Positions 36,881 through 49,464 of a stretch of DNA of 64,000 nucleotides are shown here, one piece after another (the first letter of the stretch is position 1; each line of letters opens with the position of its first letter). Source of the DNA: Vespula vulgaris (taxonomy: Eukaryota; Arthropoda; Insecta; Hymenoptera; Vespidae); the NCBI RefSeq assembly GCF_905475345.1, contig NC_066586.1:16174541-16238540 (forward strand). Reading direction: 5' to 3'. A program made the position numbers and the translations under genes. The notes under the pieces are model-generated. The model worked only from the letters and a program-made list of their open reading frames with translations. It had not been told where the DNA came from and did not search any database.

Positions 36881-39800
36881 TATCTTCGACGTCTCGGTTA
36901 ATCTCTTCCATCTTCATTTCTTCTTTTTTTTTCTTGTTCCTTTTTTTTGAAATCTTTTCTAACTAGTAACTTTCCATGAATTTCAAAAGCATTTTTTATT
37001 TCTTCGTTTAATCAAAACCACAAGCAAGCTAAGCTCGTTAATCCCGAACCACAGAGAAAAAGCCGATTAGATTAGATTAGATGCAATTTCAATAAAATAG
37101 CAGTTGATACCGTTACATCCGTTATATTTTTCAAATACACGTTGTTTCGCTGTCGTAAGAAAAAAAAAAGTATTATAAAAAAAATCAAATCAATGATCAC
37201 AAATCATCTCGTAAATCAATTATTACTTATATATATATGTATATGTATGTATATGCTATATATTACATATATATACATATATAAGCTGTGTATTAACGCA
37301 TTATCGCGATAGATAAATTTTTATGAAAACATTACCGTATAACGGATACTTTTCAACGCACTTAATATTATGCTATTATATCTAAAAATTTACATATGTA
37401 AGAAAGAACTAAAAAGAAAAAAAGAGAGAAAGGAAAAAAAAGAAAGGTAAAAAAAAAATATTTTATATTAAATGTTTCCATATTAATTCGTAGATATATA
37501 AGTTATCATCCACTGTTCCTGTGATTAATCGTTTCCCGTCGATGTTAATAATAAATCACAAAAAATGAGGAAGCAAGAAGATGATGAGAGAGTGGCAATC
37601 ATTTAAAAGTCATTTTAATAGAGAGTACCGGTCGAAGAATGTCCATATAGCATGGATATATCAAAGTCGGTATGTAGCCTGTTATATCGACGAATAAGAA
37701 GTATAAAAAAAAAAAGAGAGAAAAAGAAAGAAAAAAGAAAAAAGAAATCAAAGATCGATATACCGTTTGTACGATAACATCCGCTAACCTTCTTCACTCT
37801 CCTTGCTGTTTCTTTTCGTCCCGCCGAAGGCAGATATCCAGAGCAACCCAGACACCAACGCTCTTGATGACGATATTCGCATAATATGGAGAACACATCT
37901 TCCTATCGTGAATGCGTGCGTGCGTCGGTGCGTGCGTCCGTGTTCTATCAGAGATTATACACGATCGTCACAAACTAAAAGAATAAGAATTGAAAGAATA
38001 AGAATAGCAAGGTGTTTTTCTATGGTTACACATTTAACGGGAAAACACGTCATTGCTTCTTGAATTGTATGATGCTGACCTTATTTAACATTCGCTTTAC
38101 AAATTTTAACAAGATATTTAAAAATGGAACGACACACGGAGAGAATTTCATTTTGATTTTCAATCCAATATTTGTGATCTGTTAAAAAGAAAAAAAAAGA
38201 GAGAGAGAGAGAGAAAAGAGAGAAAAAAGATATTGGGGTATTTAAAAATTCAATGCTTAAAAAAATTATATAAGCAATAGGTTGTGCGTTAAAGGGAAAA
38301 AAAAAGAAAAAGAAAGAAGAAAAAAAAACGAGTGAGAAGAGAACGATAATGAAATAATAATGATAATGAAAGACAACGAAGGTGAGAATTAGAGGGATAT
38401 ATAAAAAAAAAGGGGTGCAATTTGATGTGATATCACCAATCGATTATGTCGATTATAATAGTAGAAGAGGAGGAAGAAGAAGAAGAAGAAAAAAAGGAGT
38501 CATCCAAAAAAGCCTGATTCGATCCCAATCTATGCTGATGTATCGTTGTAGCATGAGCCGGGGTCAAACCATGCATAATGAAATTCTGACTTGCATACGT
38601 ATTCGTCTGGTGAAGCACACGCGAAGAAATCAAAGCGTATTCGGGGCAGGTACACATACATTGATACTAGCGAGAAGTTCGCGATAGATTATTAGCTTAT
38701 CTAAACGCGTTATCGACAAATAGAAATTTGTTCGATCGATACGATCCAAAAATAAGATCGAAAGTCAAGTAAAATTTTTGTCTTTTTTGATGTTTCTTTT
38801 TTTTCTATTTTTTCTTCTCTTTCTTTTCTTTTTTTTTCTCTTTCCTTTATCATTCCAACTCTTGCAAAGTGTTCTCGCGAAATTAGCCTAACATACACGA
38901 CTACACCGATCGATTTTAACTCGACTACTCCGATCGCGGTTTTAGCTTACTCGTCCTTGAATATTAAATGACGGAAACCCTAGCGTCTGTTACTTCGTTG
39001 CGATCTCGAAGAATCGGTCGTCTCTCGGCCGTCTGCATTTTGATCAGTCTTAATCGCTATATTACGAGTATCGTGCTCGCAGTAGCCAGACGGATTTCAA
39101 GGGTGATTTCTCTCTCTCTCTCTCCTCTCTCTCTCTCTTTCTTTTCTTCAGACCTTCTTCGTCAGACCTTCGAAACGTTAGCTAAGTTTTCTCTCTTTCT
39201 CTCTCTCTCTCTCGTTTTCCTGCCTTTCCTCTTCGTCCCTAGACCCTTGACCTACAGTCCCTTGAATATTCAAATATTCAATAGTCTTACCGATCTCGAA
39301 TACTATGTTGCATTCGAGAAATAACAGGAGTGTCGTTTGTATATTTTACTATTTCTATCTGCCGTAAAAATTTTCCGTCAGGTCAGTTTCGATCTCTATT
39401 TAATTCGATCGATCGTTCGAATCAATACATACATACATACATACGATACGATGCGATCGTACGAAGAGAATAATTACATGTACAATAATTCAATATTGTT
39501 TTCCTCAGATCAATGATTTCAAAAAATATATATTTATATATATAAGTATATCATGATTAAAATTATTCATTTAATAATAATCGCTTACACAGCGAACTAT
39601 TTAACAAGCTTCTAAACTGGGTCTCGGGGTCTCGGTTTCGCACATAACGAGGCAAACTACTGTCTGCGTCATTGGTGTACGCGTTAAATCGGGTGAAAGT
39701 TACATGGCAGGTGGTGAGGGAGGGAAATGAGACGGAAAACGTCGACGGAAATTTCGTCTAAATTATCCCCTTTGCGGAAAATATTTTCGAGAAAATTATT

Positions 39801-40694
39801 CATAATTTCGTACCTTTCAAACGTGTCTATTTGATTTCGCGTATAACGGTGCGATCGCGTCATTGGAGAACGTCTTATTCGATAAAGTGAGTAAAAGAAA
39901 AACGAATAGATAGATAGATGATAGATAGATAGAAAGAGAGAGATGCGGGTGAAAGTTTCCATGGTGCGGAAAAACCGCGCGATTGCGCGAACCTCGTCCC
40001 CGATTGCAGGCCTCGAGATATCTCGAAATCGGACACCCAGGGCACACACACACACACACGCACGCACTGGTTATGTGCGATTAACCGGATTAGGAGAACG
40101 TGTTTCTTTTCGAACTTACTACATCTTGTAACTACATATTTGTAACAGTGTATCTAATCTAATTCGGGAACACCCCGCTCTTTCAAGAAACTTTTCCTTA
40201 ACATTCGTTAAACAGATTAAGGATTTTCACGTTCGTTATATATCTCGAGAAGGTAAGAATTCCTTTCTTTCACGAGAAAAGACGGTTTTGGACACGAGAC
40301 ACGTTCGCGTTAATTTCTTCCAAATCGATTGGTCGATCAATCGGAAAGGATCGTAATTAAGCAGATGAAAAAAATTCTTCGTGTTTACCGAGCGAATTAC
40401 ATCGAATCAAATATTTATCCCCTTCCTCCCTTCAAACATTTATTCTATTCTAATATCCTACGTCGATGTATTTATTTTTCCTCTCGATTAATAAATAAAA
40501 CTCGTTAATTTTGGTCCATGTTGGATCTAATAGGATATTAAATGAAACAAAATTTATATTCATACACTCGTACAGATACGAACGTAGCTTTATCTTTATC
40601 GAATTACTATCACTTTCTCTTTCCTCGCAAGATCGTGATCCAACGATCATTTCGTTAGAAAGCTCGTTTCGACAAAGAGATAAGAGGTGAGAAA

Positions 40695-40697
<3 letters not shown>

Positions 40698-40739
<42 letters not shown>

Positions 40740-40743
40740 GAGA
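40698..40743. repeat. (GA)n microsatellite
   Basis: About 22 GA copies with one GGG interruption. Confidence 0.92.
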
Positions 40744-41431
40744 ACGCGCTCGAAGAAATTGATTCGCGCTACTTTCGTTACGCGTTATGCCACAATTCGA
40801 CGCGGTTGCAATGCGCTCGCCGGAATGATCGATCCCGATAGGGCGCGTAAGAGAACGTCGCGAACGCCGCCTCGGTATCACTTTCTCTTTCGCTTCAATA
40901 AGGCCAAAGCTGTACAACGATTTGCTCTTTAGAGAAAGCATGCGTTACCTTATCGACCGACTGATATTTTCTTTCATTTTTAATCATGATCGATCGATCG
41001 ATCGATCGATGATCGATTCGCATTTTTATAATAAGTATGTTGAAAAAAAAGAATATATAATAAAAAGAATTCTTTTGGTTTTCTCTTTCTTTCCTTTTTC
41101 TCTCTCTCTCTTTTTTTTTTTTTTTTAATGAAATCAATCTAATAATACTCGAATAAATGTGTTTGGATTAGATCGGATATTAGAGAATGATAAAAAAGCA
41201 TGAGAAAAATTCTTTTGGTTCTTTCTTTTTTATGAAATCAATTCAAATACTCGGATAATAATGTTTCGATTAGATCGTATGTTACGGAACGATAAAAAGA
41301 TGAGAAAAATATGAGGAAGAAACATCGAGTATTCGAATATTTTTAGAAGGGGTTACAGAGAGAAAAAAACAAGCAGAAAGAAACGAAGAGAGGGAGAGAG
41401 AGGGATTTCATTTTCCCACGAAAAGAGAACG

Positions 41432-41605
41432 CACGTGCGTACAGGAGAAAGAGAGATGCGCATAAGAGAAACACGCGCGACGACGTAAGACGCAGGTATA
41501 TATACCTACGTCGTTTTCGTTGAGTGCGTAGTAGCTAGTAGATACCGATACATACCGATACGTAGATCCGTACGAGGGCGAACACGTGGTCCGACCTTAC
41601 ACGTG
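41432..41605 (+). promoter_or_regulatory. Palindromic TATA box flanked by three E-boxes
   Basis: The palindrome AGGTATATATACCT (41494-41507) is further flanked by GACGTA (41482) and TACGTC (41507-41512). CACGTG E-boxes lie at 41432-41437, 41583-41588 and 41600-41605, the last two 17 bp apart. Downstream is a GACACATACCGATAC-like short repeat and GC-richer DNA, as in a 5' UTR. No coding exon could be attached. The TATA is symmetrical, so direction cannot be read from it. Confidence 0.4.
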
Positions 41606-41719
41606 CTGCTGCTCCTTTCGACTTCGCATCAGCTGATTCGAAACACGCTTCTCGCCTTTCTTTTTTCGCTTGACCTATCAATTCTTTTTTTTTCTTTCTT
41701 TTCTTCTTCTTCTTCATCA

Positions 41720-41755
<36 letters not shown>

Positions 41756-43037
41756 CCCCGTTATAATAAATTTTTTCTTTTCTTTTTTCTTTCTGTTTTT
41801 ATGAAAACATCAAATCATTTTCTCAAACGACCAATATAATTAAATTGTTTTATACGTTTGAAATTAATTAATCGTTTCCTCGATTACGAGAGACATCGTA
41901 AGATTTATATCTACTTATGTAAAAGTAGGACGATCGAATTGTCGATGTGCATCGAGGTGACAACGGTGACTCTGTCAATATAATTATTCGTCGTCGAGAG
42001 AAACGAGAACAATATTATGTCATCAATGGCGTAATGAATGCCGTTTTATACCAAATGGACGGCATTAGCGTCTGCTTTGTCGCACGATAACACGTTTATC
42101 TTATGGTGATTGTAGAATTTTCAGGACAAAAAAATCTTATGATATAAGTACCTACTCTATCGAGATCTAAGAATCTAGATCGGATTTTACGAAATGGGGC
42201 GATAGTACGATATCTCTTTCTGGTACGATCGAATATAATTGTGAATTATTAAAGTCGACGAAAAGAAAGATTTATCTTTTCTCTTTCTTTCTTTCTTTCT
42301 CTCTTTTCTTGTTTTTCTCAGTAGAAAAATTTGCGATATATTGGAAAGAGAAAATTTGTTGGAATATAAAATATTATTAGAGAAACAAATTACAGATACG
42401 TATTGGTATATAAAGAAAGAGAAAAAGAGAGAAAGAGAGGTCAAAAGAAGAGAAAGAAGAAGAAGAAGAAGAAGAAGAAAAGATACGGAATACAAAAGTA
42501 GCCGAATGTGATAAGGATCGTGCGGAAGAATAGCGGTACTTTCCTTTTGTTTCTCTGAAGCTTGTCCGTCGTACATGCAGGACACGCGTGGATTGCGACA
42601 GATTTTGATTCGTTCCACGAACCGCGTGCCATTTAATTCCTTCTTTATTTACATAGGATCCGCTACCGCAGTCAAAACATCAAAAACATTCGAGATAAAC
42701 AAACGTGAGATTTCAGGAATTTCCTGACACGGATTTTACTTTCCGAACTTTTATCGATTTCGAAACTTTCGAAACAATTTCTCGATCATTCTTTTCTCTT
42801 TTTTTTTTCTTTTTTAGCTTTTCGAAAGATTCTCGTCGTTGTAAATGAACAACGATTGTCGATCGAGAAAATTCGAGAATTGGAAGGCGAAGACGAAGAA
42901 AAAGAAAGAGAAGAAGTTGTTCATAAAAGAAAACGAAGGAAAAATGAAAAAAAAAAAAAAAAGAACGGGGATGATAAATTTTTCATATCCCGCTAACGAA
43001 TCGGCTTGCCTGATATATAAATTCAAACGAAGCTTGC

Positions 43038-43138
43038 CGATGAGTCCAATAGTTGATGAAGCCACCGCGAAGGCAAAAAAGTAGTTGGCCTTACTCCGCG
43101 CGTACAGGTGTATCCAAAATTTTACTTCGGTCTCGGTC
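43038..43138 (-). CDS. Candidate membrane-segment exon, unidentified
   Basis: A 101-nt minus-strand segment bounded by TTGTCAG|G and, at the other end, CG|GCAAGC (a weak, non-canonical GC donor). It has one lone base, 33 codons and one lone base. It reads KFWIHLYARSK and then a hydrophobic stretch YFFAFAVASSTIGLI-G. The same end (GLI-G) and the same phases occur in the segment at 46404-46498. Alternative: reading on past the GC site stays open for about 30 codons. No family recognised; could be chance in GC-richer DNA. Confidence 0.22.
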
Positions 43139-44712
43139 CTGACAAGATGCGTGCAATGGACAGTCTCTAAAAATTCCTCGAAGAACACGCATCCTTTCCT
43201 TCGTAACATAAAGATGAAAATCGCGCCTCTCGAGTGTTTCGTAATTGAACGGGATTTGTCGTCGGAGAAAAAAAAAAGAAAAAAAGAAAGAAAGAAAGCC
43301 GGAAAAAAAGGAGAAAAAGATCTTGACGAGAGTTATCGTTAGAAAGTGATCGATCTAACTGGGAAAAGTAGACATTGGCCGTGAGAATCGTGTACGGACG
43401 CAGAAAAAGTAGCGCGAATTCTCTCGAACGTTTATGCTAAATATACTTTTTCCATTTTTCTTATTAGCCGATTTGATTCGATTTTATTTCGCTGCTATAG
43501 TTACTATAGTTACATGTAATTAAATGTTAGGTGGGCGAGCGTTAGGACGAACGTTAGAACGTCTAGTCAGACTATCGTGACTGGACGATACTTTATTTAT
43601 CTTCGACCTTGAACGTGAACCTACCGAAAGATGGCTACTCTTTCTTTCTTTCTCTCTCTCTCTTTCCTTAGATTTTACTACTTTGACCTTCGTTAATCGA
43701 GGAATACCTACAAGGAGTTAACCCCCCATGAAAATTTAACTTGTCTACCTGATAAAATAATAAATAAATCATTTGTTCGCTCCTATTTAGAAAACGTTTA
43801 CTTACGTTTGGATTCATTAATTTATTCGAAACTTCCTGCCTTTATATTCGTACTATATTATTTCTAATATATGCGCTCATCGAACGAAAATTCTTCCCGG
43901 TTTACAGGTTAAAACATCGTGAACTACATGTTAACGAGAAGAAAATTTTAATATACATATGTACATACATCCATAGAAATATTTCGTAGACATTTTCTTT
44001 TTCTCCAAACGATTACCGTTACGAAATGTTTTCGTAAATTTTTTGTATCCACAAAAAAACGAAAAAAAAAAGAAAGAAAAAAGAAGCAAGAACGAAGAAG
44101 ATAGGGCTGAGAAAAGGGAAGTTCGCTTACGCAAAAAATTTATCGAACGATCCGAATAATATCGTCACTGGCCGTTCGATCTCTTTTTATATATAATAGA
44201 TCGATCCGATTTCAATGGAAATATTTTTTCTTCTTTTTTTTTTTTTTATATATAACGGTACTTCTTCCCCTTTTCAAAGAATCAGCAACGTTGTTTTTTC
44301 ACTGCTTCTTGGAAATCAACGAGACACAAGTTTTATTCCAATCGTTGTATACGTATAACATTATAATATGAAGAATTAAAAAAAAGAAAAAGAAAAAGAA
44401 AAAAAGGGAATAACTTTGCCTGATTTGATGCTTGTTTGGAAGCCTACTTTGGTGCGATATTTACGATCTTTAGATACTCGACGACAGGTGGAACCTGAGT
44501 TAAGCTGTAGAAGAACCGAAAGGACAGAGAGGGATTTCGGTAAGCTAGAGAAAAGAAATCAAAATGCTATGAGAGTAAACAGGTAGAGAGAAAGATAGAA
44601 AGAAAATCGATAGAAACGACGAAGGAGACAGTAATATTATGCTCAATTCGATTCAATCTAATGCAGAATCTTTCCCTCTAAGGGCGAGGTCACATAGTGG
44701 CGTCTAGATAAC

Positions 44713-44715
<3 letters not shown>

Positions 44716-44769
<54 letters not shown>

Positions 44770-44775
44770 AAGAGA
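44716..44775. repeat. (GA)n microsatellite
   Basis: About 30 GA copies with two AAAG interruptions. Confidence 0.92.
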
Positions 44776-45534
44776 CATAGAAACTATTATATCTCTTTCT
44801 CTTTCTCTCTCACTCTCTCTTATTGTTCTCATCTACGCCTAGTACGATAACGCGCAGGAAGTGAGAATGTTATTCAAATTTATGGAAAATCCAAACACAA
44901 CCGATGCAATTTACGATTGCTGTTGGATCAGTGAAAATATATGATCAATAATACGAATGGAAAACTTCAGGGAGAGCAGGGAAGTTCTTGTTTTTTTATC
45001 TCCATCCATTTATCTCTAACTTATGGAACGAGTATTAATTATGTATGAATTTTCCGCCGATCAGTCAACAACGAATAATCTTCTGTTTTCATAGTGTATT
45101 AGAAAAAAACTACTATTGCTAACACTACTAATACTATTTTAATTTGGGGAGAGAGAGAGAGAGAGAGAGAGAGGATTTCATTATCATTATTTAACAAATG
45201 AATAGGTTACATCGTCAAGAATAGTGTGATTTTATGGTATTTATTTTTGATTAGAATTAAATAGAGTCTTTAAATCTATATAGTTTCTAGTTGGCAAGAT
45301 TACAAGAGTTTTTCAAACGAGTCTCTTTTTCTTTCCTCTTGCTCTCTTTTTTCTCTACGAGAGGATCTTCTTTCCATCGCTAAATTTGCCGATGGTCTTC
45401 GCGTTTAAAATACGTGACGTATAGAATAAGAAAAGAGAAGAAAATAGACAAGATAAATTATAATTTATCTCCATGAATTTCGACAAGTTTCAGTAGAAAA
45501 AAAAGAGATAATAAATTATAAGATAATAAAGAAG

Positions 45535-45536
<2 letters not shown>

Positions 45537-45573
<37 letters not shown>
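45537..45573. repeat. (TA)n microsatellite
   Basis: Eighteen AT copies. Confidence 0.92.
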
Positions 45574-45575
<2 letters not shown>

Positions 45576-46080
45576 ATGCCGTAGTAATAATAAAACAAAT
45601 AATAACAGAATAATATAAGAAATGTAAGTGTTAGATATAATATCAGATATTAAATAAGTAAATTGATATAAATAGTTAATAAAGATAGAAATAATATATA
45701 TATATATGTATCACGGATCATAAATAGATACATACATAATATGTATAATACATATATCGTTAAAGAGATATTGATGATAAAAATAGAAGGATATCAGAAG
45801 ATGTAAAAGTATAGATATATATGTATGACATATATGTCATAGATCATAAATAGATACATACATAAATACGTATAGATCATTACAGTAATATTGATAATAA
45901 AGATAAAATATATACATATAAAATATCTTATCAATATATATACGTGCGCGTGTGTACATATATAAAACATAAATATATAGACGAAGAGACAAGGAGAGAG
46001 AGAGAGAAGGAAAGAAAGAAAAAAGAACAAAAGGAAGAAGAGGCAAAAAGAGACACGTACGAAGCAGCTCGATCGCCGAT

Positions 46081-46227
46081 TCAAAGCGTATTCAAATAAG
46101 ATTCCGCCTCCGCACCACCCTCGATGTATAATCCTGAATGTACAAGAAGAAGGAGATGGCCACCCACGGCTATTTTGCTTTACAAAATCAGACAGCCCGA
46201 CTTAATCGATATCTATACAAGAAAGAT

Positions 46228-46281
<54 letters not shown>

Positions 46282-46498
46282 AGCGAGAGAGACAGAGACT
46301 AAGGAGTTAGAGAAAGATCGATCGATCGATCGATCGATCTTTCGATCGAATATCGACAGCAATTACATAATACATTCGAATGGTGATCCATCGATGGTGT
46401 TACCGATGAGCCCGACCATTGTGAAGACGAACACGATCGTATAGAAAATGCTACTAGCATTCCCCGTTCCAATAGTACATCTCGATCGTTTCTTGATC
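46081..46498 (-). CDS. Candidate two-exon C-terminal fragment, membrane protein
   Basis: Minus-strand exons 46404-46498 (95 nt) and 46081-46169 (89 nt). The first follows a CTATAACCAG acceptor and ends at CG|GTAACA. The second follows an AATAG acceptor and ends in TGA. Phases match (one base left, two bases taken). The first reads IKKRSRCTIGTGN and then a hydrophobic stretch IFYTIVFVFTMVGLI; the second continues VGGHLLLLVHSGLYIEGG and ends SYLNTL. That makes one or two membrane helices after a basic segment. The intron holds a GA microsatellite. No start exon was found and no family is recognised. Low confidence; the plus strand is also open here. Confidence 0.25.
46228..46289. repeat. (GA)n microsatellite followed by (GATC)n
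   Basis: About 25 GA copies; 30 bp later comes a palindromic (GATC)n run at 46317-46340. Confidence 0.92.
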
Positions 46499-47458
46499 CT
46501 GGTTATAGGCTTGGTTCTCGATCTGAGATTCTCGAGGTCACGGTCGCGAGACGTCGCGCGAGCCGAGTCACGTTATCGTATAAAAAAAATCTTCGCCTTT
46601 GCCGAATCTCTTTTCTTCTTTTTTCTTTCTTTTTTTTTCTTTTTCTTTTTTCCCCCTTTTTTCCTCTTTTATTTACCCACGATCTTATCGATCTTATGTG
46701 TCGATCATCTAAACGAGAGATCGTCTTAATCGGTTATCTTTAACGATACTCGTTTACTAATGATCCGAAGAGAGAAATTTTTTCTTTTTTTATTTATTTA
46801 TTTATTTATTTATTATTGTTATTATTGTTGTTGTTATGGTTATTATTACCGAATAAATTTTCATTTTAATTGTCCCTAACTCAATCGAAGGCGATCATCT
46901 TTGATTATGAGTGAATTAGTTCATTCAACGTAATGTAACGAAATATAAAAATCTAAATAAAGATGAAAAGAGCTTATTCATGGACTCCCACTATCGCAGT
47001 AAAATATTCAAAAAAGAAAAAAAAAAGAAAAAGAGGATCGATCGATTCTCGATACATTGATGATAGCCAATTCGATTCTGCGGTCAAGGGCGAGACGATC
47101 GTCTCGCGACGAATTAAAGTCCCCGTTAAAGCGTTTAAAGTTCTAGGGTCTCGTGAAATTTGATCGATTCGTGGAAGATATCGATCGTTTAAAGAGAAAC
47201 GAGAATACCGGATTCTCTCGTTGGAATTCCGTTTTTAAAATCACACGCAAGGTTCTAGTTTCTTCTTTATTTTTTCTTTTTTTCTATTACTTCTTTTCTT
47301 TTCTTTTCTTTACGAAAAGTGATTTCTAGGGAGGAAAAGAAAAGAAAAAAAAAATTCAGATTCGAAGTGATAAGATTTTCGAAAGAAAAAAAATTGTATA
47401 AACAAAAGCGTATCATAATTCGATATCTTCCCATATCAAATGAACACGTTATCAGAGC

Positions 47459-47491
<33 letters not shown>

Positions 47492-47768
47492 GATGAAAGA
47501 GAAAGAAAGATAGTCTACGTATAAAAAATAATGTTAGATATTTGAAGCCTGTCATTGGAAACTAATGTATTATATTACGTGTCGTCACTAACGCGTGTAC
47601 TTCCGTGTAAGCTTTCTTCTCTTCCTACATCAGCACACGTATGACGTTTTGAGGAAATGTATGCGCATATTAGCAGCCCAACTTAAATACGATATCGTGT
47701 CAACCGAGTTGACATCATGGAATTCGAATGCCATATTATCTATTAGTCATAGTGAAATATCCGAAAAA

Positions 47769-47806
<38 letters not shown>

Positions 47807-49464
47807 AACGGAAAAATATAAATAAAATAGAAAAAATAAATAAGCCTAAAAATATTGATATATTTTCCAACGATTAATTAAATTTTTTAAAAGAGAACAT
47901 TTAAAAATAAATGAGAAATATATATATATAATATATTAGTCTTTTTTTATATTTTCTCTTTAAAGAAAATTTACGATTTATATATATATATATAAATATA
48001 CATAATAAAAGAGAGAGCGAGAGAGAGAGAGAGTCTGTGTTTCGAAATAGCAGTAGTACAGATCGATTATATTCAGACTCGACGGACAAGCAAAGCAAGC
48101 GAGGAGACTATAGATATGGCGAAGAACAAAAGGTCGTCGTCTACGACAGAAAAAAAATCGAAAGGAAAAAGAAAAGAAAAGAAAAGTGAAGAAAAGAAAT
48201 AAAGAAATAGAAAACAAGTATCGTAGAAGGTGAATAAAAAGGGAAAAGAAAAAAGGAAAGAAAAGGAGGAAAAGAGAAATTGGAAGAGAAAAAAAAAGGA
48301 CAAGAAAAAAATACGAGAGAAAAGAAAGGAAAGGAAAAAGGAGAAAAGAAAAGAAAATAGAATAAAGCTTCGTAGGAGAGTTTATCGAACTATCGATCGA
48401 TCGAATCGACAAACAGAGGAAAAACAGAATTTCATGACTAGGAAAATAGACGAGGAAAAGACAAAAAGAAGAGGTAGAAGAAGAAGAAGAACAAGAGGAC
48501 TAGGGAATAAAGAAGAATAAAAAAATATAGAGAAAAAAAATTCTGCTAGATCGGGTTGGTAATCGTCGTTTAAAGAAGTCCGACGATTTCCTGTTTCGAT
48601 CGGATTCGTCGCGACATTTGCGAATCGTCGACGTTGCTTCGTATCTTTTCCCAGAAGATCATGTTGATAGCATTCATTCGCGAATCATTCACAATCCAAA
48701 GATGGCCTGGACAGTGGCTTCGCTCGAGACGAGGATCGCGAGTCGAGAGGAAAAACAAGCGATGTGAACCAAAGGGGGAAGGGAGCATCCAGACGGTCAA
48801 CTCGAACAAAGGAAACTCGACGTATGTATTCGCTAGAATAGATATCAAACAAGATATAGCCTATAAACAGTGTCAAAGTTAAACAGGTGTAAATGCATCA
48901 AGTAAATTCGTCTCTCTTTCTCTCTCTCTCTTTCTCTCCTTTTCTCTCTTTCTCTTTCGCTCCTTCTCTCTCTCTCTCTCTCTCTCTCCCCCTCTCTCTC
49001 CCTCCCTCTCTCTCCAACATACATACGCAAACGTTTTATGGAGAATACGTGCAACGATTTCCACCTTTTTCCGACTGGTGCAGACGTTGCATCGAGAAAA
49101 ATGGAATATATTTTTTCTTTTTATTCCATCACGCACGTAAATGAAAATACGATGTTTTTTAATACGGTGGAATGGACGAAGGAGAAATTCAAAACGTGAG
49201 AAATTCAAATCGTGGCAATCGATCAAACAAGTGGCAAACATCTGTTTCTATGACTACGTTTATTCTGAACGTTCATGCAGAACGTTGCGTTGTCATATCG
49301 ACACTTGGAATAAATTCCTCTTTACGTCTCTTTCTCTCTTCCCCACTCTCGTTTCCTCCCACCCTCGCTTTCACCCTTTCTCCCTGTCTCTTTTTCCATC
49401 CATCTGTGTACGTTGGCTCCTTCTTATTTCTTTGAATATTTTGATTGAAGAATAAACTAGAGTC
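46499..49464. other. DNAAF1 upstream region
   Basis: 3 kb ahead of the DNAAF1 start, no gene recognised. Purine-rich (47330-47510, 48160-48540) and pyrimidine-rich (46610-46680, 48910-49015) blocks alternate with AT-rich DNA. A GC-richer patch at 48560-48830 is open in several frames with no family. The last 150 bp are pyrimidine-rich (CTCTTCCCC, CTCTTTTTCC), plausible 5' UTR or promoter. Confidence 0.5.

Larger units (their letters stand above)
35981..43037. other. Gene-poor region with CRE pair and TATA/E-box cluster
   Basis: No gene recognised. Apart from the regulatory clusters at 36813 and 41432-41605 it holds (CT)n at 36837, (GA)n at 38190 and 40698, T-rich and A-rich runs, AT-rich DNA at 37150-37560, and GC-richer islands at 37800-37960, 38500-38690, 39600-40080 and 40750-40920. 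The minus-strand piece at about 37780-37890 lies between a TAG acceptor and a weak GTTAGC donor and is open in two frames; not callable. Confidence 0.45.
43139..46080. other. Gene-poor region, AT-rich with microsatellites
   Basis: No gene recognised. Contains (GA)n at 44716-44775, (GA)n near 45147-45172, (TA)n at 45537-45573 and TATA/ACAT-rich DNA to 45970. Short open frames here are repeat-derived. Confidence 0.6.

Noticed and set aside
37780..37890. Minus-strand segment between a TAG acceptor and a GTTAGC donor, phase-compatible with the 43038 segment
   Set aside because: Weak donor and two open frames; not enough to add to the candidate gene.
46448..46729. Plus-strand open frame with hydrophobic start (MLLAFPVPIV)
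   Set aside because: Runs into a T-rich tract as poly-Phe and has no supporting splice sites; the minus strand at the same place is the better coding candidate.
48570..48848. 92-codon minus-strand open frame in a GC-richer patch
   Set aside because: Several frames are open on both strands, no strong splice sites and no recognisable motif.
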